A stretch of DNA of 64,000 nucleotides. It comes from Billgrantia zhangzhouensis. Its GTDB lineage: Bacteria > Pseudomonadota > Gammaproteobacteria > Pseudomonadales > Halomonadaceae. Position 1 is the first letter of the stretch, and the number at the start of each line of letters is the position of its first letter. Below the pieces are notes generated by a model. It saw nothing but the letters and a program-made list of their open reading frames with translations, was not told the origin of the DNA and ran no database searches. The translations under genes and the position numbers were made by a program. Shown piece by piece: positions 17,439-25,149 of the stretch. The stretch spans positions 62,001-126,000 of the forward strand of contig NZ_JABFTT010000003.1 of the NCBI RefSeq assembly GCF_021404465.1, read 5' to 3'.

Positions 17439-17849
17439 ATGGTTACAGGAATCAACCACCTGACGCTGGCGGTTCGCGACCTCGAACGCTCCTTCGACTT
17501 CTACACCCGTGTGGTGGGGCTCCAGCCGATCGTGAAATGGGTGCGGGGTGCCTATCTTCAGGCAGGCGGCGACTGGATCTGCCTCTCCCTGGACGATGAG
17601 ACGCGCACCGGCCCGCTGCCTGAATATACTCACGTTGCCTTCAGCATCAGCGCAGAGGCCTTCGCACGCTGTACCGATGCCATTCGCGAGCAGGGCGTGA
17701 CGATCTGGAAGGAGAACCGCAGCGAAGGCGATTCCCTTTACTTTCTCGACCCGGACGGCCACAAGCTGGAGATTCACTCCGGCGATCTGCAAAGCCGACT
17801 GGCGGCACTGCGAGAAACCCCCTATGAAGGGTTGGAATGGTTCATATAG
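17439..17849 (+). CDS. fosA: FosA-like fosfomycin glutathione transferase
   Basis: This 136-residue VOC-fold protein is very similar to FosA. It has 'INHLTLAVRDLERSFDFYTRVVGL' with the N-terminal metal His, 'YTHVAFSI' with the second His, and 'NRSEGDSLYFLDPDGHKLEIHSGDL' with the third ligand Glu and the potassium/phosphonate loop. FosA opens the fosfomycin epoxide by adding glutathione, using Mn2+ and K+. It appears chromosomal: no attC flanks it, although the integron begins about 470 bp downstream. Intrinsic resistance is plausible but untested. Confidence 0.9.
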   Translation: MVTGINHLTLAVRDLERSFDFYTRVVGLQPIVKWVRGAYLQAGGDWICLSLDDETRTGPLPEYTHVAFSISAEAFARCTDAIREQGVTIWKENRSEGDSLYFLDPDGHKLEIHSGDLQSRLAALRETPYEGLEWFI

Positions 17850-18321
17850 CGGGCCCAGGAGTGAGTAAGTACTGACTGGGTAGGCTTCGCCTTCGATAGC
17901 GAGAACAACGACAAATGAACGATACGAATCCGAAAGTGGAAGCCTTGCTGGGCCAGCCGCCCCGCGGGAAGCCTCGTCGTTCCCGGGGAAAACTCCCAGA
18001 CTCTTGACCCCTACGAGCTGTCGCACTTACCAGCCTTGCCTCAACGGTGATGTTTTCTGGCAAGGCCATAAGACGTAAGCCATTTCCTACACGCTGTAAG
18101 CGTCCTGCTACGCCGACATGGCCAAGGTCAAAACTTAGTAGCGTTACGTAGATTTACAAGGAAGAAGGCGTTAGCGTTGGGTTAAGCGGGATAAATCAGG
18201 TCCGGGAAGCGTTGGAGAGCATCGAAACCGGCCGGCTGCTCGCACCCAATCGCGATACGCACCGGCAGTACGTACAGCAGCCCAATCTTTTCCTCAAGAT
18301 GCGGCGACACATGCCGATGAT
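17850..18321. other. Spacer between fosA and the integron integrase
   Basis: No convincing complete gene is seen. About 18190-18350 holds a short open stretch in the plus frame (including 'IETGRLLAPNRDT') that could be the end of a lost gene. 'GCGTTAGCGTTGGGTTAAGC' near 18168 looks loosely like the end of a recombination core but has no partner. The region is probably the decayed 3' flank of the integrase gene. Confidence 0.35.
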
Positions 18322-19431
18322 TCATTTAATTAGCTGCAGGTAATCCCATGCTTCGAAGTGGGTGCCCACCCCGATAGAGGCATGTTGGAGGCCTGTAACC
18401 GCAAGGGAGGGGGGCTGGCGACCGGCATCCCCTGGCGGTAGCGTGCCTGAACGCCAAGGTGCCCTCTTATCCCAGAGGCTGCGCACGCCGGCAAAGCCCT
18501 TGCCCAGTACATGCGTATAGATTTGAGTGGTTTCCACGCTCTTGTGTCTCAGCAATTCCTGAACGGTGCGGATACCGGTTCCCTGGCTCAACAACTGGGT
18601 GGCGAAGCTATGCCGCAGAGTATGGCAGGAGCCGGGGCGTGGTAGCGATGCGGCTCGCATGGCATGTCTTACGGCTCTTTGCACCGCCGATGGGTGAATA
18701 TGGTGGAGAACCACCTTGCCATCCATATCGCAGCAGGGCCGGGTGGCAGGAAAAAGCCACTGCCAAGCCAAGGAGATACCCGCATTTGGATACTTGCGAT
18801 CCAGCGCGTGAGGTAGCGTCACTGGTACGCGGCCACGCAGTAGCCGATAGTCAAGTTGTTGTTTGGCTGTGGAGATTTGATGCTGCAAGGCAGGAACACA
18901 GGCCGCAGGCAGCCAAGTGGTTCTGTCCTTGTCGCCCTTGCCAGCTCTCACCGTAACAACCTGGCGCTCGAAGTCGATATCTCGAACACGTAGGCGACAG
19001 GTTTCGATAAGCCGCAGCCCTGAGCCGTACATCAAAGCCCCCATCAGCTACATGGAGCCGGAAAGATGACCCAGTACGCGCATCACTTCCTCGTGGGATA
19101 GCGCCACTGGCAGCCGGCGCGGTCGTTTGGCGCGTGAGAATTCACCGATCTCTCCCAAGGGCTGCTCGAGAACATGGCGATAGAGGAAGACGATAGCATT
19201 CAGAGCCTGGTTCTGCGTGGCAGCTGCCACTTGGCGTTCCACCGCAAGGTGCTCCAGGAAGGCACGCACCTCGGAACCACCCATGTTGGCCGGGTGGCGC
19301 AGGCCATGGAAGCGAATGAAGTAGCGAACCCAGTAGCAGTAGGTATTCTCGGTACGCGGGCTGTAGCGCTTCACCCGCATGGTAGCCTTCACCCGGTCCA
19401 TCAGCTTCGGTGGCTTGTTGTGCGCATCCAT
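18322..19431 (-). pseudogene. intI: Integron integrase (IntI family), interrupted by an in-frame stop
   Basis: The frame reads as an integron integrase from the ATG at 19431 (RBS 'GAAGGAG'). A TAG at 19050-19048 splits it after 127 codons, and the reading continues in the same frame to 18322. Conserved parts flank the stop: the SAM-like N-terminal domain ('YSPRTENTYCYWVRYFIRFHG'), catalytic Arg in 'YGSGLRLIE', the integron-specific insert 'HHIHPSAVQRAVRHAM', 'CHTLRHSFATQLL', 'LLRHKSVETTQIYTHV' with the nucleophile Tyr, and 'GVRSLWD'. About 50 unrelated residues follow the normal C-terminus, suggesting the original stop is also lost. The recombinase is probably inactive unless the amber codon is suppressed. 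Confidence 0.88.
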
Positions 19432-19455
19432 ACGGCGGCTCCTTCGAGGATGTAC

Positions 19456-20788
19456 GGCTCTTCATTTATTTCAGTGGGTTGGGGGTCATCTCCAGTCCGG
19501 CGAAATGAAACAGGATCGCCGTCTTGAAGCGCGCTTTGCTGCGGTATCCCTTGGCCCGGACCTTCAGCCCCCGGATCTTGCCGTTCAGTGCCTCCGCCAA
19601 ACCATTGGAGGCCCTCAGCCTCATGGCATTGAGAATGCCCCAGAGTTTCTCTTCCACTTGCTCGGCAGCGGTCACCACCGGCCGAATATCAGAGGCCTTG
19701 GCCAGACGAATCCACTCTTGCCAGGCGGCCCGGGCACCTCGCACGCGATTGCCCTTCCAGATATTCCGAGCCTTTTCCTTGAGGTACCACGCGATCGTGG
19801 TGTTCGAGAACTGGCTCGATAGCCAACTGAGCGTGGCGCGCTCTCGCTCATCGAGCCGGTCCCGGCGTTTCAGCCAAGTGTAACGCGATTGGTGGGCTAC
19901 CCGTCGCAGTGAAGCGTCCACCGAGTGGAGTTCGGACTTCCGTGTCGCGTTGAGCGCCTCGCTCAGCGCCAGGGCGATATGAAAGTGGTCGAAGGCAATC
20001 TTGCGGTGGGCCTTCTCGACATGAGCGAACGTGGCCTTGCGATAGGCACGGCTCATGTCCATGGAGACGGATTCGATACTGGTGCGTTGCGCTTCTGTGA
20101 GCGCCAGATAGCACCGCGACAGGCTGTCGGCAGACTTGCCATCTTCGACGACAATCACCTGCCCTTGGTGATTGGAGAGGATCGTGACGTAGTCATGGCC
20201 CTTGCGGAACGCCGTTTCATCCACCGACAGAAAGCGCACATCCGGGAATGTCCTCGCTGCCAGACCTCGCTTGACCGCCCGCTTCATGATGCCGTCAATG
20301 GCGGTCCAACTCAGTTGCAATTGCCGGCTGACGGCCTGGATCGATGCCTCCTTCAGCCATTGAATCACAAGGGCCTCAAAGAGCGCAGTGTAGCGACTGT
20401 TGCCTTCCGCCCAAGGCACCGGGATCGTCAGGCAGCCGTGTTCTGGACAGCGGACACGAGGCACGTCCGCCACTACCTTGGTCTGGAACTGGCAGGTGTC
20501 GAGATGGCGCCACTGGCGGCACCGCTTGTCGTATCGCGGGGCAGGTTGACCACACTGGGGGCAGTACAGGCTGGCAGAGACCTCACATTCAACCTGCACC
20601 TCGACCAGACCACTGCTCTCATCAAGGTCCACGTTGCTGACGAACCACGGAGTAGAAAGGCCGAGAATGCGTTCGTATAGCTGGTTCTGATGCATGGTTT
20701 CCCCATCACAGTGCGATCATGACAGGGACTATGGTGAAAGAACTGAAGGTCAGATGGAATCAGCACCCACTATATTAGATGATGACCC
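19456..20788 (-). mobile_element. ISL3-family insertion sequence, 1333 bp
   Basis: Terminal inverted repeats of 24 bp are visible: GGCTCTTCATTTATTTCAGT at the left, and GGGTCATCATCTAATATAGT read inward from the right, each followed by GGGT, with 18 of 24 positions matching. ATGTAC directly abuts both ends (19450-19455 and 20789-20794), a six-base candidate target duplication; the family norm is eight. The element holds one transposase gene on the minus strand. It is inserted 24 bp upstream of the integrase start codon, separating that gene from its promoter and from attI. Confidence 0.85.
19466..20695 (-). CDS. ISL3-family transposase
   Basis: This 409-residue DDE transposase has an N-terminal zinc-finger region ('LYCPQCG' with later 'VRCPEHGC') and helix-turn-helix segments. 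The catalytic core residues appear in 'FLSVDETAFRKGH', 'SMDMSRAYRKA' and 'NGLAEALNGKIRG', the expected D-D-E order for ISL3. The gene is intact and nearly fills the element, with its stop inside the left terminal repeat region, so the element may still be mobile. Confidence 0.92.
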   Translation of the reverse strand: MHQNQLYERILGLSTPWFVSNVDLDESSGLVEVQVECEVSASLYCPQCGQPAPRYDKRCRQWRHLDTCQFQTKVVADVPRVRCPEHGCLTIPVPWAEGNSRYTALFEALVIQWLKEASIQAVSRQLQLSWTAIDGIMKRAVKRGLAARTFPDVRFLSVDETAFRKGHDYVTILSNHQGQVIVVEDGKSADSLSRCYLALTEAQRTSIESVSMDMSRAYRKATFAHVEKAHRKIAFDHFHIALALSEALNATRKSELHSVDASLRRVAHQSRYTWLKRRDRLDERERATLSWLSSQFSNTTIAWYLKEKARNIWKGNRVRGARAAWQEWIRLAKASDIRPVVTAAEQVEEKLWGILNAMRLRASNGLAEALNGKIRGLKVRAKGYRSKARFKTAILFHFAGLEMTPNPLK

Positions 20789-20968
20789 ATGTACATACAG
20801 TGTTATTGGTTCCGGCAAAACGCGCAAGCGCGCGAATTCTGGATAGGTGGCCGAGCTATACTTAGGCCATAGAAAAATCAATGAGTTGGAAGAAGTGAAG
20901 CGCATCAGATAATATTGTTGAACGCGCAGGATGTTCATTGAATATCAGGACACGCAGTCCAATCACTG
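20789..20968. promoter_or_regulatory. Former integrase promoter / attI region of the integron
   Basis: This is what remains between the IS and the first cassette. On the minus strand a possible integrase promoter (TTGCCG, 15-bp spacer, TATGTA) overlaps ATGTACATACAG, which resembles half of a LexA operator; the other half is not conserved. On the plus strand TATACT near 20859 could be the -10 of a cassette promoter, but no good -35 matches it. The attI-cassette junction is placed at G/TTATGG (20968/20969). Confidence 0.4.
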
Positions 20969-21004
20969 TTATGGCGCAGGGCAAAATTTAACTAAGTGAA
21001 CTAG

Positions 21005-21487
21005 ATGAGTAATAAAGTGAAAGTAGCCCTAAAATGGCTCAAAGGGCTTTTGGATGCTGAGAGTGTTGAATATCAAATTGTCGGTGGTTTAGCTGCAACG
21101 ATTCATGGTGGAAGTCGTGACGTCGCAGACATAGACCTTTATATCCACAACTCTGACGCCAACAAGGTTTTGGCTCGCGTATCGCAATTCATCTCTAAAC
21201 CGTTAACCCGTTATACTGAATACGGTTGGGATCTAGAGTATTTCCAGCTGGTATACCAAAATCAAAAAATTGAAATCGGTCTATCTCAAAATACGAAGAT
21301 ACAATCGGCTCTAGATGGCTCTTGGCATCAGCTCGAAATTCACTTTTCTGAGTCAGTACTCAAACACTACCAAGGTATCGAATTACCAGTTATTCCAGTT
21401 CATCATCTAGTTGAGTACAAGCGAATATTGGGTAGGGACGTCGATCTAATTGACATACAAGAGCTAACGTTGACTTCAGCGCCATAA
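21005..21487 (+). CDS. Cassette 1: small nucleotidyltransferase-fold protein
   Basis: This 160-residue protein carries a minimal nucleotidyltransferase motif 'IVGGLAATIHGGSRDVADIDLYI' near residues 24-46, with the G-G and D-x-D needed to bind nucleotide and metal. Similar proteins occur as AbiEii-like or MNT-type toxin-antitoxin and defence components. No partner gene is in the same cassette. The gene is AT-rich relative to the chromosome and its attC is Vibrio-repeat-like, pointing to acquisition from a marine gammaproteobacterial integron. The ATG at 21005 follows 'AAGTGAACTAG', a weak ribosome binding site. Confidence 0.65.
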   Translation: MSNKVKVALKWLKGLLDAESVEYQIVGGLAATIHGGSRDVADIDLYIHNSDANKVLARVSQFISKPLTRYTEYGWDLEYFQLVYQNQKIEIGLSQNTKIQSALDGSWHQLEIHFSESVLKHYQGIELPVIPVHHLVEYKRILGRDVDLIDIQELTLTSAP

Positions 21488-21607
21488 CAAAGCGTTTAAG
21501 ACAGATTCGCAACGCTTGGCAATTTTGGTTTGAATGAGCTTTAGTGTTTACGGCACATGGTTTAGGTAGGTGGCAGCGTTGCTCACTACTTAACGCGGCG
21601 TTGGGCG
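21485..21607 (+). other. attC site of cassette 1 (VCR-like)
   Basis: It starts TAACAAAGCGTTTAAGACAG, overlapping the stop codon, and ends CTTAACGCGGCGTTGGGC. The ends are complementary and the crossover is G/TT at 21600/21601. Length (about 123 bp) and sequence resemble Vibrio cholerae repeats. Confidence 0.88.
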
Positions 21608-21647
21608 GCTTGAAATTTCGGCAATGAACTGAACCCCTGGAGACCTC

Positions 21648-22586
21648 ATGTCAGACATCGAAGCGCCAAAGGTTTTCATCTCGTACTCCCACGACAGCGA
21701 GTTGCATAAGTCTTGGGTAGAAAGCTTGGCCGGCCGGCTGGTGAAGAATGGCGTGGATGTGGTTCTCGACCAATGGGATTTACGCCTTGGCGCAGACCTG
21801 CCGTTGTTCATGGAACATGGCCTCTCCGACGCCAAGCGAGTGTTGGCGGTGTGCACAGCTAGATACCTAGAGAAAGCAAACTTGGGCCAAGGCGGTGTTG
21901 GCTACGAGCGAATGATTCTTACATCGAGTCTGATGAAGGACATTTCGAGTGACCGAATTATTCCGATCATCCGCGACAACTCCCTAGACGAACCAACCCC
22001 AACATTTCTTTCAACTCGGCGCTACATTGATTTTCGCGACAACGCTCATTACGAGGAGCGCTACGCCGAACTCATACGAGATATTCATGGTGTTCGGATC
22101 AAGCCTCGACCCGCGCTGGGTCCGAATCCATTTGCTGAGACCCAGGTGAAAATTGAACCAGCGGTGTCATTCTCACCGGCCAGATATGCCTCGGCGGCGA
22201 TGTCTGGCGTTGTCGAGTTCGACTATTCCAATAACAACGGGTGCTTTGCTGTCGGAGAGGGCGACTATCGCTTTGTTCTCATGTGGGGCGGAGGAAGCTC
22301 AGACTCAATCTATGCGTACAGCGACGCGGTGAACACAGTTGCGCTTGCCGAGGACGTCCAAGAGATTTCAGACATTGAGGATGCGTCGTTGTATGACACA
22401 TCATCACGAGTGCGCCGACCCTACATCGGTGACATCGTGGTCTGGAGAAATCAAACGGGTTACTACGCGGCAACCAAGCTGGAGCACGTTGAGGCACGAG
22501 GGTATGGCTCGAAGAAATACGCTCTTCGTTTTAGCTATGTAATCGCGCCAAACAAAACGAGTAGCTTCAAAGATGCCCACTCGTAG
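21648..22586 (+). CDS. Cassette 2: TIR/SEFIR-domain protein
   Basis: This 312-residue protein has an N-terminal TIR/SEFIR-type domain at about 5-150: 'KVFISYSHDSELHKSWVESLAGRL', 'VDVVLDQWDLRLGADLPLFMEHGL' and 'AVCTARYLEKANLGQGGVGYE'. Bacterial TIR domains commonly hydrolyse NAD+ or make signalling nucleotides in anti-phage abortive infection; a candidate catalytic Glu lies in 'FMEHGL'. The C-terminal half ('FDYSNNNGCFAVGEGDYRFVL...') is a separate domain I do not recognise, perhaps the sensor. 'GGAGACC' lies before the ATG. It is the only gene in its cassette. Confidence 0.82.
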   Translation: MSDIEAPKVFISYSHDSELHKSWVESLAGRLVKNGVDVVLDQWDLRLGADLPLFMEHGLSDAKRVLAVCTARYLEKANLGQGGVGYERMILTSSLMKDISSDRIIPIIRDNSLDEPTPTFLSTRRYIDFRDNAHYEERYAELIRDIHGVRIKPRPALGPNPFAETQVKIEPAVSFSPARYASAAMSGVVEFDYSNNNGCFAVGEGDYRFVLMWGGGSSDSIYAYSDAVNTVALAEDVQEISDIEDASLYDTSSRVRRPYIGDIVVWRNQTGYYAATKLEHVEARGYGSKKYALRFSYVIAPNKTSSFKDAHS

Positions 22587-22601
22587 CGTGGGTGCCGCGT
22601 C

Positions 22602-22869
22602 GCCCAACAAATCGCTGCAGGTGACGTTTGACCCGCCACCATTTTTGCTTCCGCAAAAACGGGCGTCGCCTCAAACGCACCTGAGCTCAGGCGTTGAGGC
22701 TGTAGCAAAAGTCCATGTGCTTCAGATGGTCGCGCTCGTACGCGAAATCTGGTCGAGCTTCTGATGAGAACTGGTCTGGATTTTACGAGAGAGCACGAAA
22801 ATCAGTGCAAAAATTGAGCAATTCGAGGCTTTTGAAAAGCGCGTGCCTTTTGCTACAGCCTCGTTAGGC
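22602..22869 (+). other. attC site of cassette 2, interrupted by a MITE
   Basis: The left arm begins GCCCAACAAATCGCTGCAG at 22602 and the right arm ends CTGAGCTCAGGC-GTT-AGGC once the inserted element (22696-22862) and one GTT copy are removed. The repaired site has a perfect GTTAGGC core, so insertion occurred exactly at the crossover triplet. Confidence 0.75.
22696..22862. mobile_element. MITE-like element inside attC, 167 bp
   Basis: Perfect 16-bp terminal inverted repeats, GAGGCTGTAGCAAAAG, bound a 167-bp noncoding element flanked by GTT on both sides. A three-base duplication suits mobilisation by some IS5-group transposases, but the family assignment is only a guess. No transposase is encoded, so it is non-autonomous. 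Confidence 0.8.
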
Positions 22870-22883
22870 GGTAAGGAGATCAA

Positions 22884-23774
22884 GTGACACCTATTCGAAA
22901 ACTAGATTCAGATTTAATAAATTCGGTAGCTAGAATTGCACCTGAGAAAATGGATGAATTGGACTCTTTTCAGCTTCAGCATGATCCGTGCGCTGTATTT
23001 ACGAATGACAAGAAGTTTAGCTTCAGGGTTAACACTGAATCGAAAGAAATTAAGTTGCCCACAGTGGCCTTAGAATATTTGTGGTGTGCTTGCTATGCCT
23101 TTTACGTGCTCTGTCAAGAGTACACTGCGGCAAACCAAGATAATGCAATACAGTTCGATGCAAACGGTACAGACAGATCGCGAACAGCTATGTCTGTATA
23201 TCGGTGGGGTATAGAGCAGCTAAGCAAAAATCCGAGTGAAGAGTGGCCTTCTCATCTTCCGGCTCCGGTAGCAAACACGACCAATTCAAATTGCGATATT
23301 AAAGTTGCAAATGAGCTATATCTTTGCTCTGCATCGTGGATAATCCACCATGAACTCGCGCACATATATTGTGGCCACAAAAATGAGCCTATCAATGATG
23401 AAGAATCTCGTGCTCAAGAAAAGGAAGCAGATGATTCAGCCACAAAGTGGATTCTTGAAGGTGTTTCTGATGAAACCGTTCTAAAGAAAAGGGGGTTAGG
23501 AATAGTGATTGCGGCCCTCGTCATTACGACGCAAGACATACTAGCTGGTGAGTTTAGGGAAACAACCCATCCAAGATCGTTCAATCGTCTATATGGCATT
23601 CTTGATAATTATTTTCAAAATCCGTATCATCTTGTTTATGCCTTTAGTGTCGTTATATGTCATATAAATATGACAGTCGCCGGCATGGATATCGATATAG
23701 ACGATGAAGAAACATGGAAGGGGAGCCTGGAAACATGTTTAGTACAATTCAGTCGCCTAGCAAGCGGCTGCTAG
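22884..23774 (+). CDS. lit: Cassette 3: Lit-like phage-exclusion metalloprotease
   Basis: This 296-residue protein aligns along its whole length with E. coli Lit (297 residues), the e14 prophage protease that cleaves EF-Tu on T4 infection. Shared landmarks are 'IAPEK', 'ALEYLW', 'EEWPSHLPAP', the zinc motif 'WIIHHELAH' (His156, Glu157, His160), 'EADDSATKWIL' and 'LKKRGLGI'. The recall of Lit is from memory. The GTG start at 22884 is preceded by 'AAGGAG'. The 3' end of the gene overlaps its attC. It is AT-rich against the host background. Its role is probably abortive infection through EF-Tu or another target; the trigger is unknown. Confidence 0.9.
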   Translation: MTPIRKLDSDLINSVARIAPEKMDELDSFQLQHDPCAVFTNDKKFSFRVNTESKEIKLPTVALEYLWCACYAFYVLCQEYTAANQDNAIQFDANGTDRSRTAMSVYRWGIEQLSKNPSEEWPSHLPAPVANTTNSNCDIKVANELYLCSASWIIHHELAHIYCGHKNEPINDEESRAQEKEADDSATKWILEGVSDETVLKKRGLGIVIAALVITTQDILAGEFRETTHPRSFNRLYGILDNYFQNPYHLVYAFSVVICHINMTVAGMDIDIDDEETWKGSLETCLVQFSRLASGC

Positions 23775-23823
23775 GGACTGCATTACGCTGCGCTCCATGC
23801 AGCCCCAGAGCCGAGCGTTATGC
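23755..23823 (+). other. attC site of cassette 3
   Basis: A short site: GCCTAGCAAGCGGCTGCT lies at the 5' side inside the lit-like gene, and CAGAGCCGAGCGTTATGC closes it. The arms pair well around a central loop. The crossover is at 23817/23818. Confidence 0.75.
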
Positions 23824-23838
23824 ATTAAGGAGTGTACG

Positions 23839-24255
23839 GTGCTGAAGCCTGTAATACAGGAAGAAACCACAGGATGCGGAATTGCGTCTGTTGCCAACAT
23901 TCTGGGCAAGAGCTATTCGGAAATGAAAGCAACGGCAAATGCTATGGGTATTCATGCTGAAGATAACTCGCTTTGGTCTGATACCCAGTATGTAAGGAAA
24001 ATGTTATCCCATGCTGGAGTCGAGACGTCTTCCGATGAAATCCCTTTTGGATCTTGGAGTACACTGCCCGATCTGGCATTGCTGTCCATCAAGCATCACC
24101 AGGAAGGTGGAAAAAATTTCTGGCACTGGGTCGTTTTCAAGCGTGTAGGTGGTAAGGGTTTTGTTCTGGATTCAGCAAGCTACCTGCCATCTAATATTCG
24201 AACGGACTTCAATGAAATGCAGCCAAAGTGGTTCATCGAGGTCAAGAATGCATAA
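23839..24255 (+). CDS. Cassette 4: C39-like cysteine peptidase-fold protein
   Basis: The product is 138 residues from the GTG at 23839 (RBS 'AAGGAG', 6-bp spacing). The motif 'IQEETTGCGIASVANILG' holds a Gln and the candidate nucleophile Cys near residue 13. 'FWHWVVFKRV' supplies a His, and 'GFVLDSA' an Asp, the order of papain-like C39 peptidases. No ABC transporter or secretion partner is present, so a processing-peptidase role is not implied. It may be a self-standing peptidase, a toxin or an inactive fold. Confidence 0.6.
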   Translation: MLKPVIQEETTGCGIASVANILGKSYSEMKATANAMGIHAEDNSLWSDTQYVRKMLSHAGVETSSDEIPFGSWSTLPDLALLSIKHHQEGGKNFWHWVVFKRVGGKGFVLDSASYLPSNIRTDFNEMQPKWFIEVKNA

Positions 24256-24336
24256 CAAGGCGCGTCACTCGCTCCCTTCGGTCGCTGGGACGTCAACCCG
24301 CTGCGCGGCTCGCCGCCCGTGTGCTTTGCGTTAACG
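24250..24336 (+). other. attC site of cassette 4
   Basis: It begins GCATAACAAGGCGCGTCAC at the stop codon and ends GTGCTTTGCGTTAACG. The inner arms CTCCCTTCGG and CGGCTCGCCGCCC form imperfect stems. The crossover is at 24330/24331. Confidence 0.75.
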
Positions 24337-24363
24337 TCTTAGTAACCACAGGAGGAAATAGGA

Positions 24364-25149
24364 ATGAAAATGAATCCGCAAGGTTTTGTCGCTATGAAAG
24401 GCGCCAAGCCCATCCCTATGTTGACAGCATATACCTGCCCGGTTGCCAGAAGTATCGAGGAAGCTCAGGTTCCGGTGATTCTTGTTGGTGACACAGTCGG
24501 GATGGTTGAAATGGGCTTTGATAGCACTCGAGATGTCACCATAGAACATATGGAATACCACATAGGTGCTGTGCGCCGTGGTGCGAAGAATACCCACATT
24601 ATTGGTGATCTACCTTACGGAACAGATGTAGATCCGGAAACAGCATTTACGAACGCTCGGCGGCTTATCCAAGCGGGCGCAGACAGCGTGAAGCTGGAAG
24701 GCCCCAACATCCAGGTCATCCAGCACTTGGTGAAGCACAATATTCCTGTCGTAGGTCATACTGGTTTGCTTCCCCAGACCGCCAAAAACTTCAAGCAAGT
24801 CGGCCAGTCCAGCAAGGAAGCAAAGCGAATCATGAATGAAACTCAAGCAATACAGAATGCTGGTGCATTCATGGTGGTGCTTGAACATATCCCTTATTCG
24901 CTAGCAGGCGAAATCACCAGGGTTTTGTCTATTCCCACTATTGGCATTGGTGCTGGGCCGGATTGTGATGGGCAAGTCCTTGTGATCAATGACGCATTGG
25001 GGCTCGGCGACTACTGGCCTCCATTTTCAAAGCAGTATACGTATGTCAGCAAAACCGTTCTGAAGGTGGCGACGGAGTTTTCGGAGGAAGTCAGGTCAAT
25101 GAGATTTCCGAGCAACATCATCCAATTCACTGGTACCGACAGAAGTTAG
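24364..25149 (+). CDS. panB: Cassette 5: ketopantoate hydroxymethyltransferase
   Basis: The product is 261 residues, the normal PanB length. It condenses 2-oxoisovalerate with methylenetetrahydrofolate to ketopantoate, the first pantothenate-specific step. Metal ligands and catalytic base are all present: Asp43 in 'VGDTVGM', Asp82 in 'IIGDLPYG', Glu112 in 'KLEGPN' and Glu174 in 'VVLEHIP', plus 'TIGIGAGPDCDGQVLV'. 'AGGAGG' precedes the ATG at 24364. It is a one-gene cassette with no panC. Identity to the chromosomal copy cannot be judged here. The next cassette carries a decayed panB relic, so coenzyme genes have entered this array at least twice. Confidence 0.9.
   Translation: MKMNPQGFVAMKGAKPIPMLTAYTCPVARSIEEAQVPVILVGDTVGMVEMGFDSTRDVTIEHMEYHIGAVRRGAKNTHIIGDLPYGTDVDPETAFTNARRLIQAGADSVKLEGPNIQVIQHLVKHNIPVVGHTGLLPQTAKNFKQVGQSSKEAKRIMNETQAIQNAGAFMVVLEHIPYSLAGEITRVLSIPTIGIGAGPDCDGQVLVINDALGLGDYWPPFSKQYTYVSKTVLKVATEFSEEVRSMRFPSNIIQFTGTDRS

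Noticed and set aside
18160-18200. An attC-like end left of the integrase
   Set aside because: GCGTTAGCGTTGGGTT has no pairing partner upstream, and cassettes are expected on the other side of the integrase.
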